64,000 bases of DNA from Paenibacillus faecalis. Its GTDB lineage: Bacteria; Bacillota; Bacilli; Paenibacillales; Paenibacillaceae. Each line of letters opens with the position of its first letter. The first letter of the stretch is position 1. The stretch lies in assembly GCF_900289175.1 (NCBI RefSeq), contig NZ_LT985747.1, forward strand, positions 4,180,269-4,244,268. The letters run 5' to 3'. The position numbers were made by a program, and so were the translations under genes. The notes under the pieces were generated by a model that saw only the letters and a list, made by a program, of their open reading frames with translations, did no database searches and was not told the DNA's origin. Positions 1 to 7,360 of this stretch are shown piece after piece.

Positions 1-635
1 AAGGCTTTGTTGGAAGCTCCGCCTCCCTCAATGTCAAGGTCTAATCTTGTCAACCCGAAGCCCTGAACAAGCTCCATATACGTATTGAATAACGTATCGG
101 TATCTTGAGTCACTTCCCAGAACGTAATGCCATTTAAACCGCCAAGCGAAATGGTGACATCACCGCCCATCTCGCGCAGCTCCCGGATCGACTGTTTTAT
201 CCCTTGATATTGAGCGTTGTTTGCATTCTCTTCATTCAGTACCGAGAACCCCCCAAAACCCCATGGAACTTTGCCGTTAACGATTTGATTCGAAATGGGC
301 TGTATAAAACCAAGATTGAAAAATGTAACGCCTGTATCCTCAGAAATCTTTAAAAGGTTTGGTGCTCCGTTGTTGGAATATCCAGGTTTTGTAACCCATG
401 CCGACATATCAATGAAAGGGGCGTTGACTTGTTTTGGCCATTGGATTCCTTGACCTACGCCAAAATCATACTGTAGGGAGGCATGTTCGATTGCACTCTG
501 TTTTACAGCAGGTTTTTTTGCTGTAGAAACAGTTGTTTCCGCATAGGCTGGCGTCAATAAAATGACGGACATCATGACAAACACCACCATCATTGCAAAT
601 AACTTTCGGGCATACCCACTTCTTGTTGCATTCAT
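1..635 (-). CDS. Secreted GH18 chitinase-like protein, N-terminal part (cut by window edge)
   Basis: The reading frame stays open to the left edge, so only the first 211 residues are visible. It starts at the ATG at 635, a few bases after a GGAAGTGA ribosome binding site. Residues 1-32 are a signal peptide (basic start, long hydrophobic core, Ala-Tyr-Ala end), so the product is exported. The segment with PFIDMSAW near 73-80, FNLGF near 106 and TISLGG near 161 followed by LDLDIEGG (D199, D201, E203) matches the beta strands and DxDxE catalytic motif of glycoside hydrolase family 18. E203 would be the acid/base. The likely role is hydrolysis of chitin or a related beta-1,4-GlcNAc polymer. The C-terminal part and any binding modules lie outside the window. 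Confidence 0.85.
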   Translation of the reverse strand, partial: MNATRSGYARKLFAMMVVFVMMSVILLTPAYAETTVSTAKKPAVKQSAIEHASLQYDFGVGQGIQWPKQVNAPFIDMSAWVTKPGYSNNGAPNLLKISEDTGVTFFNLGFIQPISNQIVNGKVPWGFGGFSVLNEENANNAQYQGIKQSIRELREMGGDVTISLGGLNGITFWEVTQDTDTLFNTYMELVQGFGLTRLDLDIEGGGASNKA

Positions 636-1203
636 CCAGGTCACTTCCTATTAATTTATTGTAATAATAGGCAGCTAGGGAGTTGGTTCATTTATCATTT
701 TATGAATAACGCATACGACTAATAGATATAGAGTTCGTATTTCTATTAGTCGGCAACTGGCTGGCATAGAATTTCTTCTTTAGCCCCTATAGCTTTGCGC
801 CACTAGATTTCCCTAGCTTTGCCTAGTAATACCTAACTTCACGCAGCTCTCGTATCTTGCAAACCACTGATACAACCATTAATATACAGTAATTTTGCGC
901 ATATTTGATGAGGCTTACGGCTTGATTGTGAAAAAAAATACATAGTTCATTTCTAGTATATATAATCCTGGGCAAGAGTCCCTGTGGGAATTGTATTTAG
1001 GAGAACAGAAGGAGATTTCCCTGGAACTTGAGGCCTTCCTTGGATGGCTTTGGTTTTGTCTTCTTTGGGTACTTTTTGAGTGAATTAATGTATTTTATTG
1101 GGTATTTAAGTCCATTTTTTGTATTTTATATTCAAAAAAAATGCAAAATGTGCAATTATAAGAGTGGAAGCAATAACATTTCAGTAGAAAAGGAGGGTTT
1201 ATA
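636..1203. other. Intergenic region between chitinase-like gene and small peptide gene
   Basis: This stretch of about 570 bases has no credible gene. It contains a perfect 11-bp inverted repeat (716-752) upstream of the chitinase-like gene. Nearer the right end is AT-rich DNA leading to a strong ribosome binding site for the peptide at 1204. A weak promoter-like TATAAG lies just upstream of that gene. Nothing else was recognised. Confidence 0.6.
716..752. promoter_or_regulatory. Perfect 11-bp inverted repeat upstream of the chitinase-like gene, possible operator
   Basis: CGACTAATAGA at 716-726 is repeated inverted as TCTATTAGTCG at 742-752 with a 15-base spacer. No T-run follows on either strand, so it is not a typical terminator. 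It sits about 80-115 bases upstream of the start at 635, a position suited to an operator. The binding protein is unknown. Confidence 0.4.
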
Positions 1204-1287
1204 ATGGAAATTGCCAACACAATCATTGAGTTTATCGCCCAGATTGTTCCACAAGCGATTGAATTAATCAGTAATCTGTTCCAGTAA
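1204..1287 (+). CDS. 27-residue amphipathic peptide (PSM-like or toxin-like)
   Basis: ATG at 1204 follows an AAAGGAGGG ribosome binding site at ideal spacing. The product is 27 residues, almost all Ile, Leu, Val, Ala and Phe with a few polar residues. It has no Lys or Arg, three Glu, and one Pro near the middle (residue 16). Hydrophobic residues repeat every three to four positions, as in an amphipathic helix. A strong terminator begins 24 bases after the stop, so this is a complete monocistronic gene. There is no leader peptide. In size and pattern it resembles phenol-soluble modulins, small membrane-active peptides or type I toxins, but I do not recognise the family. The longer reverse-strand frame across it (1095-1367) has no ribosome binding site and is taken as spurious. 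Confidence 0.65.
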   Translation: MEIANTIIEFIAQIVPQAIELISNLFQ

Positions 1288-1311
1288 TCACTACCATCTA
1301 ACCAAACAAAG

Positions 1312-1359
1312 CATGTCCCTGTTACGTGGCTCCAGCCCCGAAACGGGGACATGTTTTTT
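1312..1359 (+). terminator. Rho-independent terminator of the small peptide gene
   Basis: CATGTCCC at 1312-1319 pairs with GGGACATG at 1346-1353, followed by six T residues. The inner part holds a second small GC-rich hairpin. Confidence 0.85.
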
Positions 1360-1419
1360 ATATACATTTCGTTAGAATGTAAATGAACAACAGACTACGC
1401 AGGCGTATCCCTTGCTGTA

Positions 1420-1450
1420 TAAAAAAACCGCAGCGATTTAAACGCTGCGG
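1420..1450 (-). terminator. Rho-independent terminator of the peptidase operon
   Basis: CCGCAGCG at 1428-1435 pairs with CGCTGCGG at 1443-1450. The A-run at 1421-1427 gives the T-tail on the reverse strand. It lies downstream of the gene ending at 1520. Confidence 0.85.
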
Positions 1451-1519
1451 GAGTTACAGACAGAACCATATAGCGGGTGGATAAACGTTTGGGCAGTTCC
1501 GCCCAATACTCCAACTTTG

Positions 1520-2125
1520 TCAGTTGGGAGTCTGTTTGCTCAATTGCCTCATCTTGGAGATGACCTTCTCCGGTTGATAAGCCGTATCTGTTGCCAGATC
1601 GAGAACATCCGCAGCGCTTCGGGTCAAATAGACTTTTTCCCTGTTGTCGCTTACGGTTACCATGATGCTGTGCCCGACATATTCAAAGTAGAGGATATCG
1701 TCATCACGGGTTACCTCGTCTCGTGCCTTCTTGTATATTTGCAGCAGTTCTTTGCTGCGGTTTTCCCCACCCATTTTAATCGGCTCCTTATCCGTAGCCA
1801 CTACTATTCCTTCCGCTTCCGTGCCATTCATCATGAACCACAATCTTTCGTTCGTAGGCAATAGCATATCTGCAATACCTTCACCCTTGTAGGTTATGAT
1901 CTTTTTGTCCGGCAGCGGTGAGTATACCGGAATAGAGAACTCAGACAACTGCAATGGATTGCTGCTGTCCGGTACGGCCAAGTTTTCTTTTGGCGCATCC
2001 TTAACATTCTGAACATAGTCTTCAAACGCGACTTGTTCTGGTTTCTTCAATGTGATCACCCCCCAGATTAGAATACCGATTGCGGCTACGAGCGCAATAA
2101 GCACGACTAGCTTTTTTCGAAACAT
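1520..2125 (-). CDS. Membrane-anchored protein of unknown function, partner of the C70-type peptidase
   Basis: 201 residues. A basic start and one hydrophobic segment (about 5-26) predict an N-terminal membrane anchor or uncleaved signal, with the remaining 175 residues outside. The body is polar and mixed alpha/beta, with no motif I recognise. The ATG at 2125 is preceded by GAGGCCT-type purines. It starts 18 bases after the peptidase gene at 2144-2971 and shares its terminator, so the two form an operon. In some secreted papain-like protease loci (for example staphopain-staphostatin) the second gene encodes an inhibitor. That role is possible here but is only an inference from position. Confidence 0.7.
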   Translation of the reverse strand: MFRKKLVVLIALVAAIGILIWGVITLKKPEQVAFEDYVQNVKDAPKENLAVPDSSNPLQLSEFSIPVYSPLPDKKIITYKGEGIADMLLPTNERLWFMMNGTEAEGIVVATDKEPIKMGGENRSKELLQIYKKARDEVTRDDDILYFEYVGHSIMVTVSDNREKVYLTRSAADVLDLATDTAYQPEKVISKMRQLSKQTPN

Positions 2126-2143
2126 ATCGAAGGCCTCCTCGTG

Positions 2144-2971
2144 CTATCTCCATGTGGTAGTTGTTCCGGTCCAGGTGAAACTGCTGTTTTGTTGAAAAGA
2201 GTTGAATGAATGCGTAAAATGATCTCCATACCACGGGTCCATATAGTTCACATAGGTCGTTCCGTTTGCACCATAATAGTAACCATCCATAACGAGGAAG
2301 TGTCCGATTGCCGCTCCGTTATTCCAACGGATGAAGGCTACCATCGGTCGCCCCTTATCCAGTTCACTCTTGACGGTTTGGAGAGAAAGTCTCTGATTAT
2401 ATACCTGTGAATTGACGCCGTAGTTGCGCAATCCACGTTGGAACTCGTAAGCAGTGGCTGGATTGTTATACAACCCACCTTTGACGACACGAACAAATTC
2501 TTCTTGAGATACCCTTTTTCCATAGTGTTCCAATATAGCAACCGAGGTTCCTGCCCAGCACCAGTTGCTCATTTTCTGCTTTACATCCGGTACGCTTGCC
2601 CCTTTCGCAGGCTGCTGGCTAGGGGTTTCAGACCCGTTCGCCGGAGGATTGCCGTTGACGAACGCTGAAGCCAAATAATATTTGCGGCCGTTATCGTTGT
2701 AATAGAACCAGCGGTTGTCATTTTGTCCCGTCCAATAATCCTTCAGTGTTTCTCCTGTTTCCCAGCCGTCAAACTCGACAACGGTATTACCGCGTATCAC
2801 GAACATGACCGGTGAAGAGGTGCTTGGACCGGAGCGGACATTCACTCCGATTTGAGCTGTCGTTCCTGTAAATTTAACTTCTTCCGCATAAGCTTGATCC
2901 ACCCATTCGGCTGGAACTCCAATTCCTAAAAACAAGATAAACCCCAGAATAATGCTTAGTAACTTTTTCAT
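2144..2971 (-). CDS. Secreted papain-like cysteine peptidase (C70/AvrRpt2-type) with N-terminal SH3b-like domain
   Basis: 275 residues. A signal peptide (1-29, ending Ala-Tyr-Ala) is followed by a bacterial SH3-like domain (about 33-105, with the NVRSGPSTSSPV hallmark), a short Pro/Ser/Gln linker and a papain-like catalytic domain (about 125-275). Catalytic residues are visible: C138 in NWCWA, H224 in GHFLVMDG and D245 in YMDPW, with a Gln upstream (Q132) able to form the oxyanion hole. This pattern fits the AvrRpt2/C39-like papain fold group. The SH3 domain suggests attachment to peptidoglycan or surface targets. The start at 2971 follows an AAGGGAAG ribosome binding site. It is the first gene of a two-gene operon with 1520-2125. 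The substrate is unknown. Confidence 0.85.
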   Translation of the reverse strand: MKKLLSIILGFILFLGIGVPAEWVDQAYAEEVKFTGTTAQIGVNVRSGPSTSSPVMFVIRGNTVVEFDGWETGETLKDYWTGQNDNRWFYYNDNGRKYYLASAFVNGNPPANGSETPSQQPAKGASVPDVKQKMSNWCWAGTSVAILEHYGKRVSQEEFVRVVKGGLYNNPATAYEFQRGLRNYGVNSQVYNQRLSLQTVKSELDKGRPMVAFIRWNNGAAIGHFLVMDGYYYGANGTTYVNYMDPWYGDHFTHSFNSFQQNSSFTWTGTTTTWR

Positions 2972-3586
2972 GATGACAATCTTCCCTTCATTGATGTTTT
3001 GGATGTCATTGCCACAATTTCAGGAAGCCGTTCGTATGCGCTTGTCCCTCCTTTTGTTTCAGAAAGTTTGGAATAGATAGATTTAGAATACAAGCCAATG
3101 TTTTGTCTTCCACCTTAGCTTCTAGCTTTTATGGCAAACATCCTATATTAATTTGATCTACAAAATGAGATGAAAATTCAAGGCGTTTTTCCATAATTAA
3201 GACTAAATAGGTATAAGATTGAATATTTATTACTACTATTTGGATGATCGATAGAAAGAAACAGGTTCAAATCGCGAATCAGTACGTAAGTTCTATTATC
3301 GAGTTATAGAAAAAGCTGCGATATGTGTGAAATAGTAGGAAGGTAATCTATCTTATAAACGGCAGGGACTGGTTGAAAATGAAATGCGGGACAATAATCG
3401 GAGATTCAAATGAGATACGATATATGTACATGGGTATTATTTAATAGTAACGGCACGGTTGCGGCAAAGACGTCTCTCAATCGAGGGGAAAGATACAGAA
3501 ATAGAATTATATATAGAGGAAACACACGAATTCGTGAACTAAACTACCAAATAATCACAATTAAGTACGATTAAAGCAAAAATAAA
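2972..3586. other. Intergenic region without recognised gene
   Basis: About 600 AT-rich bases upstream of the peptidase operon. No frame has a convincing ribosome binding site and composition. The peptidase promoter must lie at the left end, but no single -35/-10 pair stands out. Confidence 0.5.
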
Positions 3587-3621
3587 CAGCCCTAGCCCAA
3601 GGAAGTTCAGGACCAAGGCCG
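3587..3621 (-). terminator. Terminator within repeat copy 1
   Basis: CAGCCCTAGCCC (3587-3598) pairs with GGACCAAGGCCG (3610-3621) through 12 pairs that include several G-U wobbles in the reverse-strand RNA. A-rich bases at 3577-3586 give a U-rich tail. It would end the transcript of the genes at 3783-4834. Confidence 0.65.
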
Positions 3622-3711
3622 CTTAATTTAAACACGGCTAGCTATCATTCAGTTTCATAGAAACTTCTTTATTGGCAAGTCTTCGCCCGAACACGATAAA
3701 AACAGCGAATC
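3587..3711. repeat. Direct repeat copy 1: gene 3' end plus terminator
   Basis: About 110 bases from 3601 to 3711 are nearly identical to 5062-5170, with scattered substitutions and a small gap. Both copies lie in the same orientation, encode the same membrane-peptide tail on the reverse strand and end in equivalent terminators. They bracket the two genes at 3783-4834, as expected after a tandem duplication or insertion. Confidence 0.85.
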
Positions 3712-3757
3712 CGAGAAAGATAATGATGCCAGCAATACTGACTTCATCTCTGCTCAT
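3638..3757 (-). CDS. Possible 39-residue single-pass membrane peptide, or remnant of a larger gene
   Basis: An ATG at 3757 opens a 39-residue frame: a short polar start, a hydrophobic stretch of about 16 residues (about 7-23), then a basic GRRLANK segment and a polar tail. The tail is preserved in frame in repeat copy 2, where the head is missing. No ribosome binding site is visible, and it begins 25 bases after the stop of the gene at 3783. It could be translated by coupling or be the leftover end of a duplicated gene. Function unknown. Confidence 0.35.
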   Translation of the reverse strand: MSRDEVSIAGIIIFLGFAVFIVFGRRLANKEVSMKLNDS

Positions 3758-3782
3758 CTGCGGGGCGAAAGTTCAAAAATAC

Positions 3783-4262
3783 TTATCTGCTTTCAAGATA
3801 TTTATTCGTTTCTTTTGTCAGTTCATTCATTAAAAGCCGAGGTTTATTAACTATGCCCTCTTTCTTGATCGTTTCTAAAATAGTTTTCACTTGATCAGCT
3901 AAAAAAATCCTATCCTCTCTAGTACCGTAGTTATTACTAGCAAACATATTGAGATTCCGGTGAATATATTGGATTAAATCATTGTTGTACGAGATGTAAT
4001 CGTAATTATTATTTGGATCAAGGCTAATCACACGATCCATACCAAAAACATAACTTATATCACCATACATTTGGTATATAGGATCGGAACCCTCTCGTAG
4101 ACGTCCTTCAATCAAATTTAATAAGTCAGTCCGCTGCTCAACCAAAAATGCAATTTGTTCTTCAATATAATTGATTTTATTTTTTTCTAATCCAAATAAA
4201 ACAATAAACAAAGCTAGTAAAACGATGCAGATAGGTAAAAGAATCACACGTATTTTTTTCAT
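3783..4262 (-). CDS. Membrane-anchored protein of unknown function
   Basis: 159 residues. Start ATG at 4262 after a GTGAGG ribosome binding site. Residues 1-25 form a basic start and one hydrophobic helix, an anchor or signal. The remainder is a charged, helix-rich extracellular domain, with a coiled-coil-like stretch around 30-55 and many Asn/Tyr around 80-115. No enzymatic motif is visible. It lies 41 bases downstream of the DUF3267-like gene in the same direction, so the two are probably cotranscribed up to the terminator at 3587-3621. Confidence 0.6.
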   Translation of the reverse strand: MKKIRVILLPICIVLLALFIVLFGLEKNKINYIEEQIAFLVEQRTDLLNLIEGRLREGSDPIYQMYGDISYVFGMDRVISLDPNNNYDYISYNNDLIQYIHRNLNMFASNNYGTREDRIFLADQVKTILETIKKEGIVNKPRLLMNELTKETNKYLESR

Positions 4263-4303
4263 TATGAAACCTCACAGAAATTGATTTGCTTCCTGCCACT
4301 ATT

Positions 4304-4834
4304 TTATTGCAAGCGGTAATAGCCTTTGCAAAATACTGAGTTTTTCGGTTTAATGGCAATTAAAAATGAATTAATCATATCTGAGGCAGAAATCAAAGTG
4401 TTTATCCAACTCACAAATAATAAGATTGACTTCATATCTCCAGATACAAAAAACGATACAATGACAGGCATGACCGATAATGCAATGAAGGGCAAACTCA
4501 TAAAGACCCAAAATCTCGGTTTGGATAGAATTGCATTTGTACGTAGCCAGAAAAATATACCGCTAAACGTTAAACTAATGTCACCTTTTTTGTTAATTAC
4601 AATTATATGAAGGGCTTCATGAATGATGAAGACAAAGATGCCTATTAAGATAAGAGCGAATAAATTGAAATGAGGGAGCCATCCCTCAAAGAAATATGGA
4701 ATCAGAAATATGATGATCTGGAGCAGATAAACAAACTTCATATAGTGCTTTCGAAACCAATGATTCTGTATAAAAGGAGTCCATTCTGACAAATCCATAC
4801 TTAATTGCGGTAAGTGTCTGAACCATAAAATCAT
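4304..4834 (-). CDS. DUF3267-type putative membrane zinc peptidase
   Basis: About 176 residues from the ATG at 4834, which follows AAGGAG with 9-base spacing. An ATG ten codons earlier (4864) has no ribosome binding site. The protein has four or five hydrophobic helices. The second carries HEALH (residues 72-76), an HExxH zinc motif inside a membrane segment, as in the DUF3267 (putative zincin peptidase) family. A conserved-looking Ser-Ala-Ser-Asp segment follows in the last helix and the C-terminus is basic. Intramembrane or membrane-proximal proteolysis is the family-level hypothesis; no substrate is known. It is upstream of and codirectional with 3783-4262. Confidence 0.65.
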   Translation of the reverse strand: MILWFRHLPQLSMDLSEWTPFIQNHWFRKHYMKFVYLLQIIIFLIPYFFEGWLPHFNLFALILIGIFVFIIHEALHIIVINKKGDISLTFSGIFFWLRTNAILSKPRFWVFMSLPFIALSVMPVIVSFFVSGDMKSILLFVSWINTLISASDMINSFLIAIKPKNSVFCKGYYRLQ

Positions 4835-5048
4835 AAACATCCACTCCTTCAGTCTATCTACCATACGTCGAAGTGCCCATAATTTCGGAACAAAAATTCG
4901 TAAACGTTAAATATCAACAATGTAGTTTAACAAAGCCATTATCAAGAGAAATAAATATACAGCAATTTATCCGCTAAAACAATGTATTTTCTGGATATTG
5001 ACCGAACGTAACTTTTACAATTACGGGAACGATTCAAGTAAAACTAAA

Positions 5049-5084
5049 CGGCCTTTAGTCCGAAGGAGTTCAGGACCAAGGCCG
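5049..5084 (-). terminator. Terminator within repeat copy 2, downstream of the aldolase gene
   Basis: CGGCCTTTAGTCC (5049-5061) pairs with GGACCAAGGCCG (5073-5084) with one bulge. Reverse-strand bases to the left are moderately T-rich. It may now end the aldolase transcript. Confidence 0.6.
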
Positions 5085-5170
5085 CTTAATTTAAACACCG
5101 CTATGATTCAGTTCTATAGAAACTTTTTTATTGGCAAGTCTTCGCCCGAACACGATAAAAACAGCGAATC
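5049..5170. repeat. Direct repeat copy 2: gene 3' end plus terminator
   Basis: Diverged copy of 3587-3711. On the reverse strand it keeps the reading frame of the FAVFIVFGRRLANK segment and the following stop region, but the upstream coding part is replaced by unrelated sequence. The terminator arm has changed in a way that preserves base pairing. No intact gene remains here, so it is best read as a decayed paralogue. Confidence 0.8.
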
Positions 5171-5278
5171 GTCGCTTGTATGCGCTGATCTGTTCGGCAA
5201 ACGCTGATCAATATTTTGCAGCACACCTTGAGTAATGTTCTGAATATCGGCTTTTCGTTAATTGAATGCCCACACTCA

Positions 5279-6103
5279 TCACCCCTTCAATTGCAGTTTC
5301 TGGAGCACTTGTTCCGTCACTTTCGCTACAATTTGCTGAATCAGCTGCTCCTTGTCCGCTTCACTTGCGAACAACGGCTGCTGTTTCTTACTTGTCATCT
5401 CCTTTCGTTCGGACTTGCAGCCCGGTGTGCCTCCACTATGAATGCCCATTTTCTTGCGAATGGCGATCAAGTCTGATACTTGATTGCAATTCAATTCATT
5501 AGCCTGCTCAATGATTCGGTTAGAATACATCAGCATTAATGCGTAATGTTCCAATGACTCCAGGCGGTAATAAGCTTCAATAATATCTTTGCCCCATGTC
5601 AGTGCGCCATGGTTAGCCAAAAGAACAGCGTTATAATCTTTGCAATAAGGAGCAATCGAATCCGGTACTTCCTGTGTTCCTGGCGTAGCATAGGGTGCAA
5701 CGGGAACCGTTCCTAATATAACGACCGCCTCCGGGGATACCGCTTGATCGAGATCTATGCCGGCAATTGCGAACGAAGTCGCTACCGGTGGATGTGCATG
5801 TGTGACAGCCTTCACCCCTGGATTCTCCTCATACACCCGCAGATGCATCTTAATTTCGGAAGATGGTTTCCGATTGCCTGCAAGCACGTTCCCCTTCATA
5901 TCCAGTTTGACAAGCATATCAGGGGTCATAAAGCCTTTGCTCACCCCCGTCGGTGTCGCCCAAATCGTGTTGGGACCAGTCTTTATCGTAATGTTTCCAT
6001 CGTTGGCAGCGACAAAGTTCTTCATGTACATTCTCCTGCCCATTTCACAAATCATCTTCTTTGCTTCAAAATCAGAATAGTATGCCCCGTCCTGCGTCAG
6101 CAT
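5279..6103 (-). CDS. Class II aldolase for 5-deoxy- or 5-methylthio-ribulose-1-phosphate, with C-terminal amphipathic tail
   Basis: 274 residues. Start at 6103 after a strong AGGAGGTGAG site. Residues 1-220 are a class II (zinc) aldolase of the FucA/RhaD/DrdA type. The catalytic Glu is E83 in SSEIKMH; the zinc ligands are H102 and H104 in THAHPP and H165 in ANHGAL. Next to MtnK- and MtnA-like genes, the predicted reaction is cleavage of 5-methylthioribulose-1-phosphate or 5-deoxyribulose-1-phosphate to DHAP plus (methylthio)acetaldehyde or acetaldehyde. The last 50 residues are unusual: a Gly/Ser/Lys/Gln linker (222-246) and a helix (247-271) with Leu, Ile and Val every three to four residues. 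This resembles the encapsulation peptides of microcompartment enzymes. FucA-type aldolases are normally about 210-220 residues. It is transcribed divergently from the DeoR gene. Confidence 0.85.
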   Translation of the reverse strand: MLTQDGAYYSDFEAKKMICEMGRRMYMKNFVAANDGNITIKTGPNTIWATPTGVSKGFMTPDMLVKLDMKGNVLAGNRKPSSEIKMHLRVYEENPGVKAVTHAHPPVATSFAIAGIDLDQAVSPEAVVILGTVPVAPYATPGTQEVPDSIAPYCKDYNAVLLANHGALTWGKDIIEAYYRLESLEHYALMLMYSNRIIEQANELNCNQVSDLIAIRKKMGIHSGGTPGCKSERKEMTSKKQQPLFASEADKEQLIQQIVAKVTEQVLQKLQLKG

Positions 6104-6388
6104 GCGCTCACCTCCTGTATAATACCTTGAACATGTGTCTTTATGTCATTTATTTTCCTACCTACTACGATGTTTGTCAATGATTTATTTTGTATTTTAT
6201 TGTTTTATATTTGTTTTTGAAAGAAATAATACTGAATTCATTATTGTTTTGTTATATAAAGATCAAATTTTCTCATTTCTCGCTAACAAATCATATTTAA
6301 ACCATAAAACCAAACCCTGTTATCCACAAAAAAGTATGTTATACTTAATAAAAACAATAAAATATATGTTTTGTAGGAGCGAATAACG
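6104..6388. promoter_or_regulatory. Divergent promoter region with repeated TTATTGTTTT motifs, candidate DeoR operators
   Basis: This AT-rich 285-base region separates the aldolase and DeoR genes. TTATTGTTTT occurs at 6197-6206 and 6241-6250 and inverted at 6351-6360. The 14-mer at 6199-6212 recurs exactly upstream of the importer operon (13570-13583). A shared motif in both promoters fits control by the DeoR protein encoded here. The high AT content raises the chance of coincidence. Confidence 0.5.
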
Positions 6389-7150
6389 ATGTTACCAGTG
6401 GCCAGAAAAGCAAAAATAAAAGAAATCATTATGGAACAAAAGAGTGTAACGGTTGCCGCGCTCACCTCGCTGTTCAACGTCACGGAGGAAACGATCCGCC
6501 GCGATTTGAAACAGTTGGAGGACGAAGGGGTGCTGACGCGCACTTATGGAGGGGCTTACATCCCTGACGGCGTGCAGAACGACGTTAACGTGAACCTGCG
6601 TGAGCATATCCATGTTGACGGCAAGAAGCGCATAGCCAAGCAATGTGCCGAGTTTATCAGCAATGGCGATTCCATCTTTCTGGATGCGTCCACTACGTCA
6701 CTCTATATTGCGCAGCAGCTGGACAATAAACGGATTACCGTCGTCACCAACTCCCTTAAAATCGCCAATGTTCTGATTGAGAACAGCAATGTGCATCTCG
6801 TCTTGATCGGCGGCGGCATTTCTTCCAGCTCCATGTCAGCGCTAGGGCGCAACGCGGAGTTGAACATGAACAGCTATTTTTTCGATTTAGCCTTCATCTC
6901 CTGCCGTTCCGTAAGCATGCAGCACGGTATTACCGATTCCAGCGAACAGCAGGCAGAAGTGCGCCGACTTGCCGTTGAGCGAGCCAACAAAGTGTATCTT
7001 GTTGCCGACTTTACGAAGTTTGACCGCACCTCTTTCGCCAGCATTTGCCCGCTGGAGCGAGCCCAGACGCTTGTTACAGATAAGCAATTGAACGAGGAAT
7101 GGCATGAATTTTTGGACCAGCACGATATAGCCCTATATGAGTGCACTTGA
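6389..7150 (+). CDS. DeoR-family transcriptional regulator of the pentose salvage cluster
   Basis: 253 residues. ATG at 6389 follows a TAGGAG site. Residues 5-60 form the DeoR winged helix-turn-helix, with the family signature around VTEETIRRDLKQLEDEGVLTR (split here across the recognition helix and wing). Residues 75-235 form the DeoR sensor domain, which resembles sugar isomerases and binds a sugar phosphate. DASTT (about 99-103), VVTNS (about 118-122) and GG around 141 are the ligand-binding loops. It is divergent from the aldolase and convergent with the importer/kinase/isomerase operon. It probably represses both promoters until a phosphorylated pentose intermediate accumulates; that effector is inferred. 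Confidence 0.85.
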   Translation: MLPVARKAKIKEIIMEQKSVTVAALTSLFNVTEETIRRDLKQLEDEGVLTRTYGGAYIPDGVQNDVNVNLREHIHVDGKKRIAKQCAEFISNGDSIFLDASTTSLYIAQQLDNKRITVVTNSLKIANVLIENSNVHLVLIGGGISSSSMSALGRNAELNMNSYFFDLAFISCRSVSMQHGITDSSEQQAEVRRLAVERANKVYLVADFTKFDRTSFASICPLERAQTLVTDKQLNEEWHEFLDQHDIALYECT

Positions 7151-7187
7151 GTTCAACTCATGTGAATCAACAAGTTCGAAAACTGAG

Positions 7188-7238
7188 AAAAGAGCGAGAA
7201 TACAAAAAGGTTTCTTCCTTTTGTATCTCGCTCTTTTT
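7188..7238. terminator. Bidirectional terminator between the DeoR gene and mtnA
   Basis: AAAGAGCGAG...ACAAAAAGG on the left pairs with CCTTTTGTATCTCGCTCTTT on the right. It has an A-run before and a T-run after, so it can stop transcripts from both sides. Confidence 0.85.
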
Positions 7239-7360
7239 CAATGATTCATCTATTGATACAGCAGTCTTCAGTCTTCATACGATAATCTAAACAAAGACGG
7301 TTCCCTGCCCCCTACCGTTGTTAGATAGTGAGCAGAGATATTCCATTCCTCATGTTGGCA

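Noticed and set aside
1095-1367. 90-codon reverse-strand frame
   Set aside because: It covers the small peptide gene and its terminator, has no ribosome binding site and has an unlikely composition.
5171-5278. Reverse-strand frame with an IQNITQGVLQNIDQRL segment resembling a second encapsulation helix
   Set aside because: No start codon or ribosome binding site, and the frame is interrupted on both sides. Most likely a remnant or chance.
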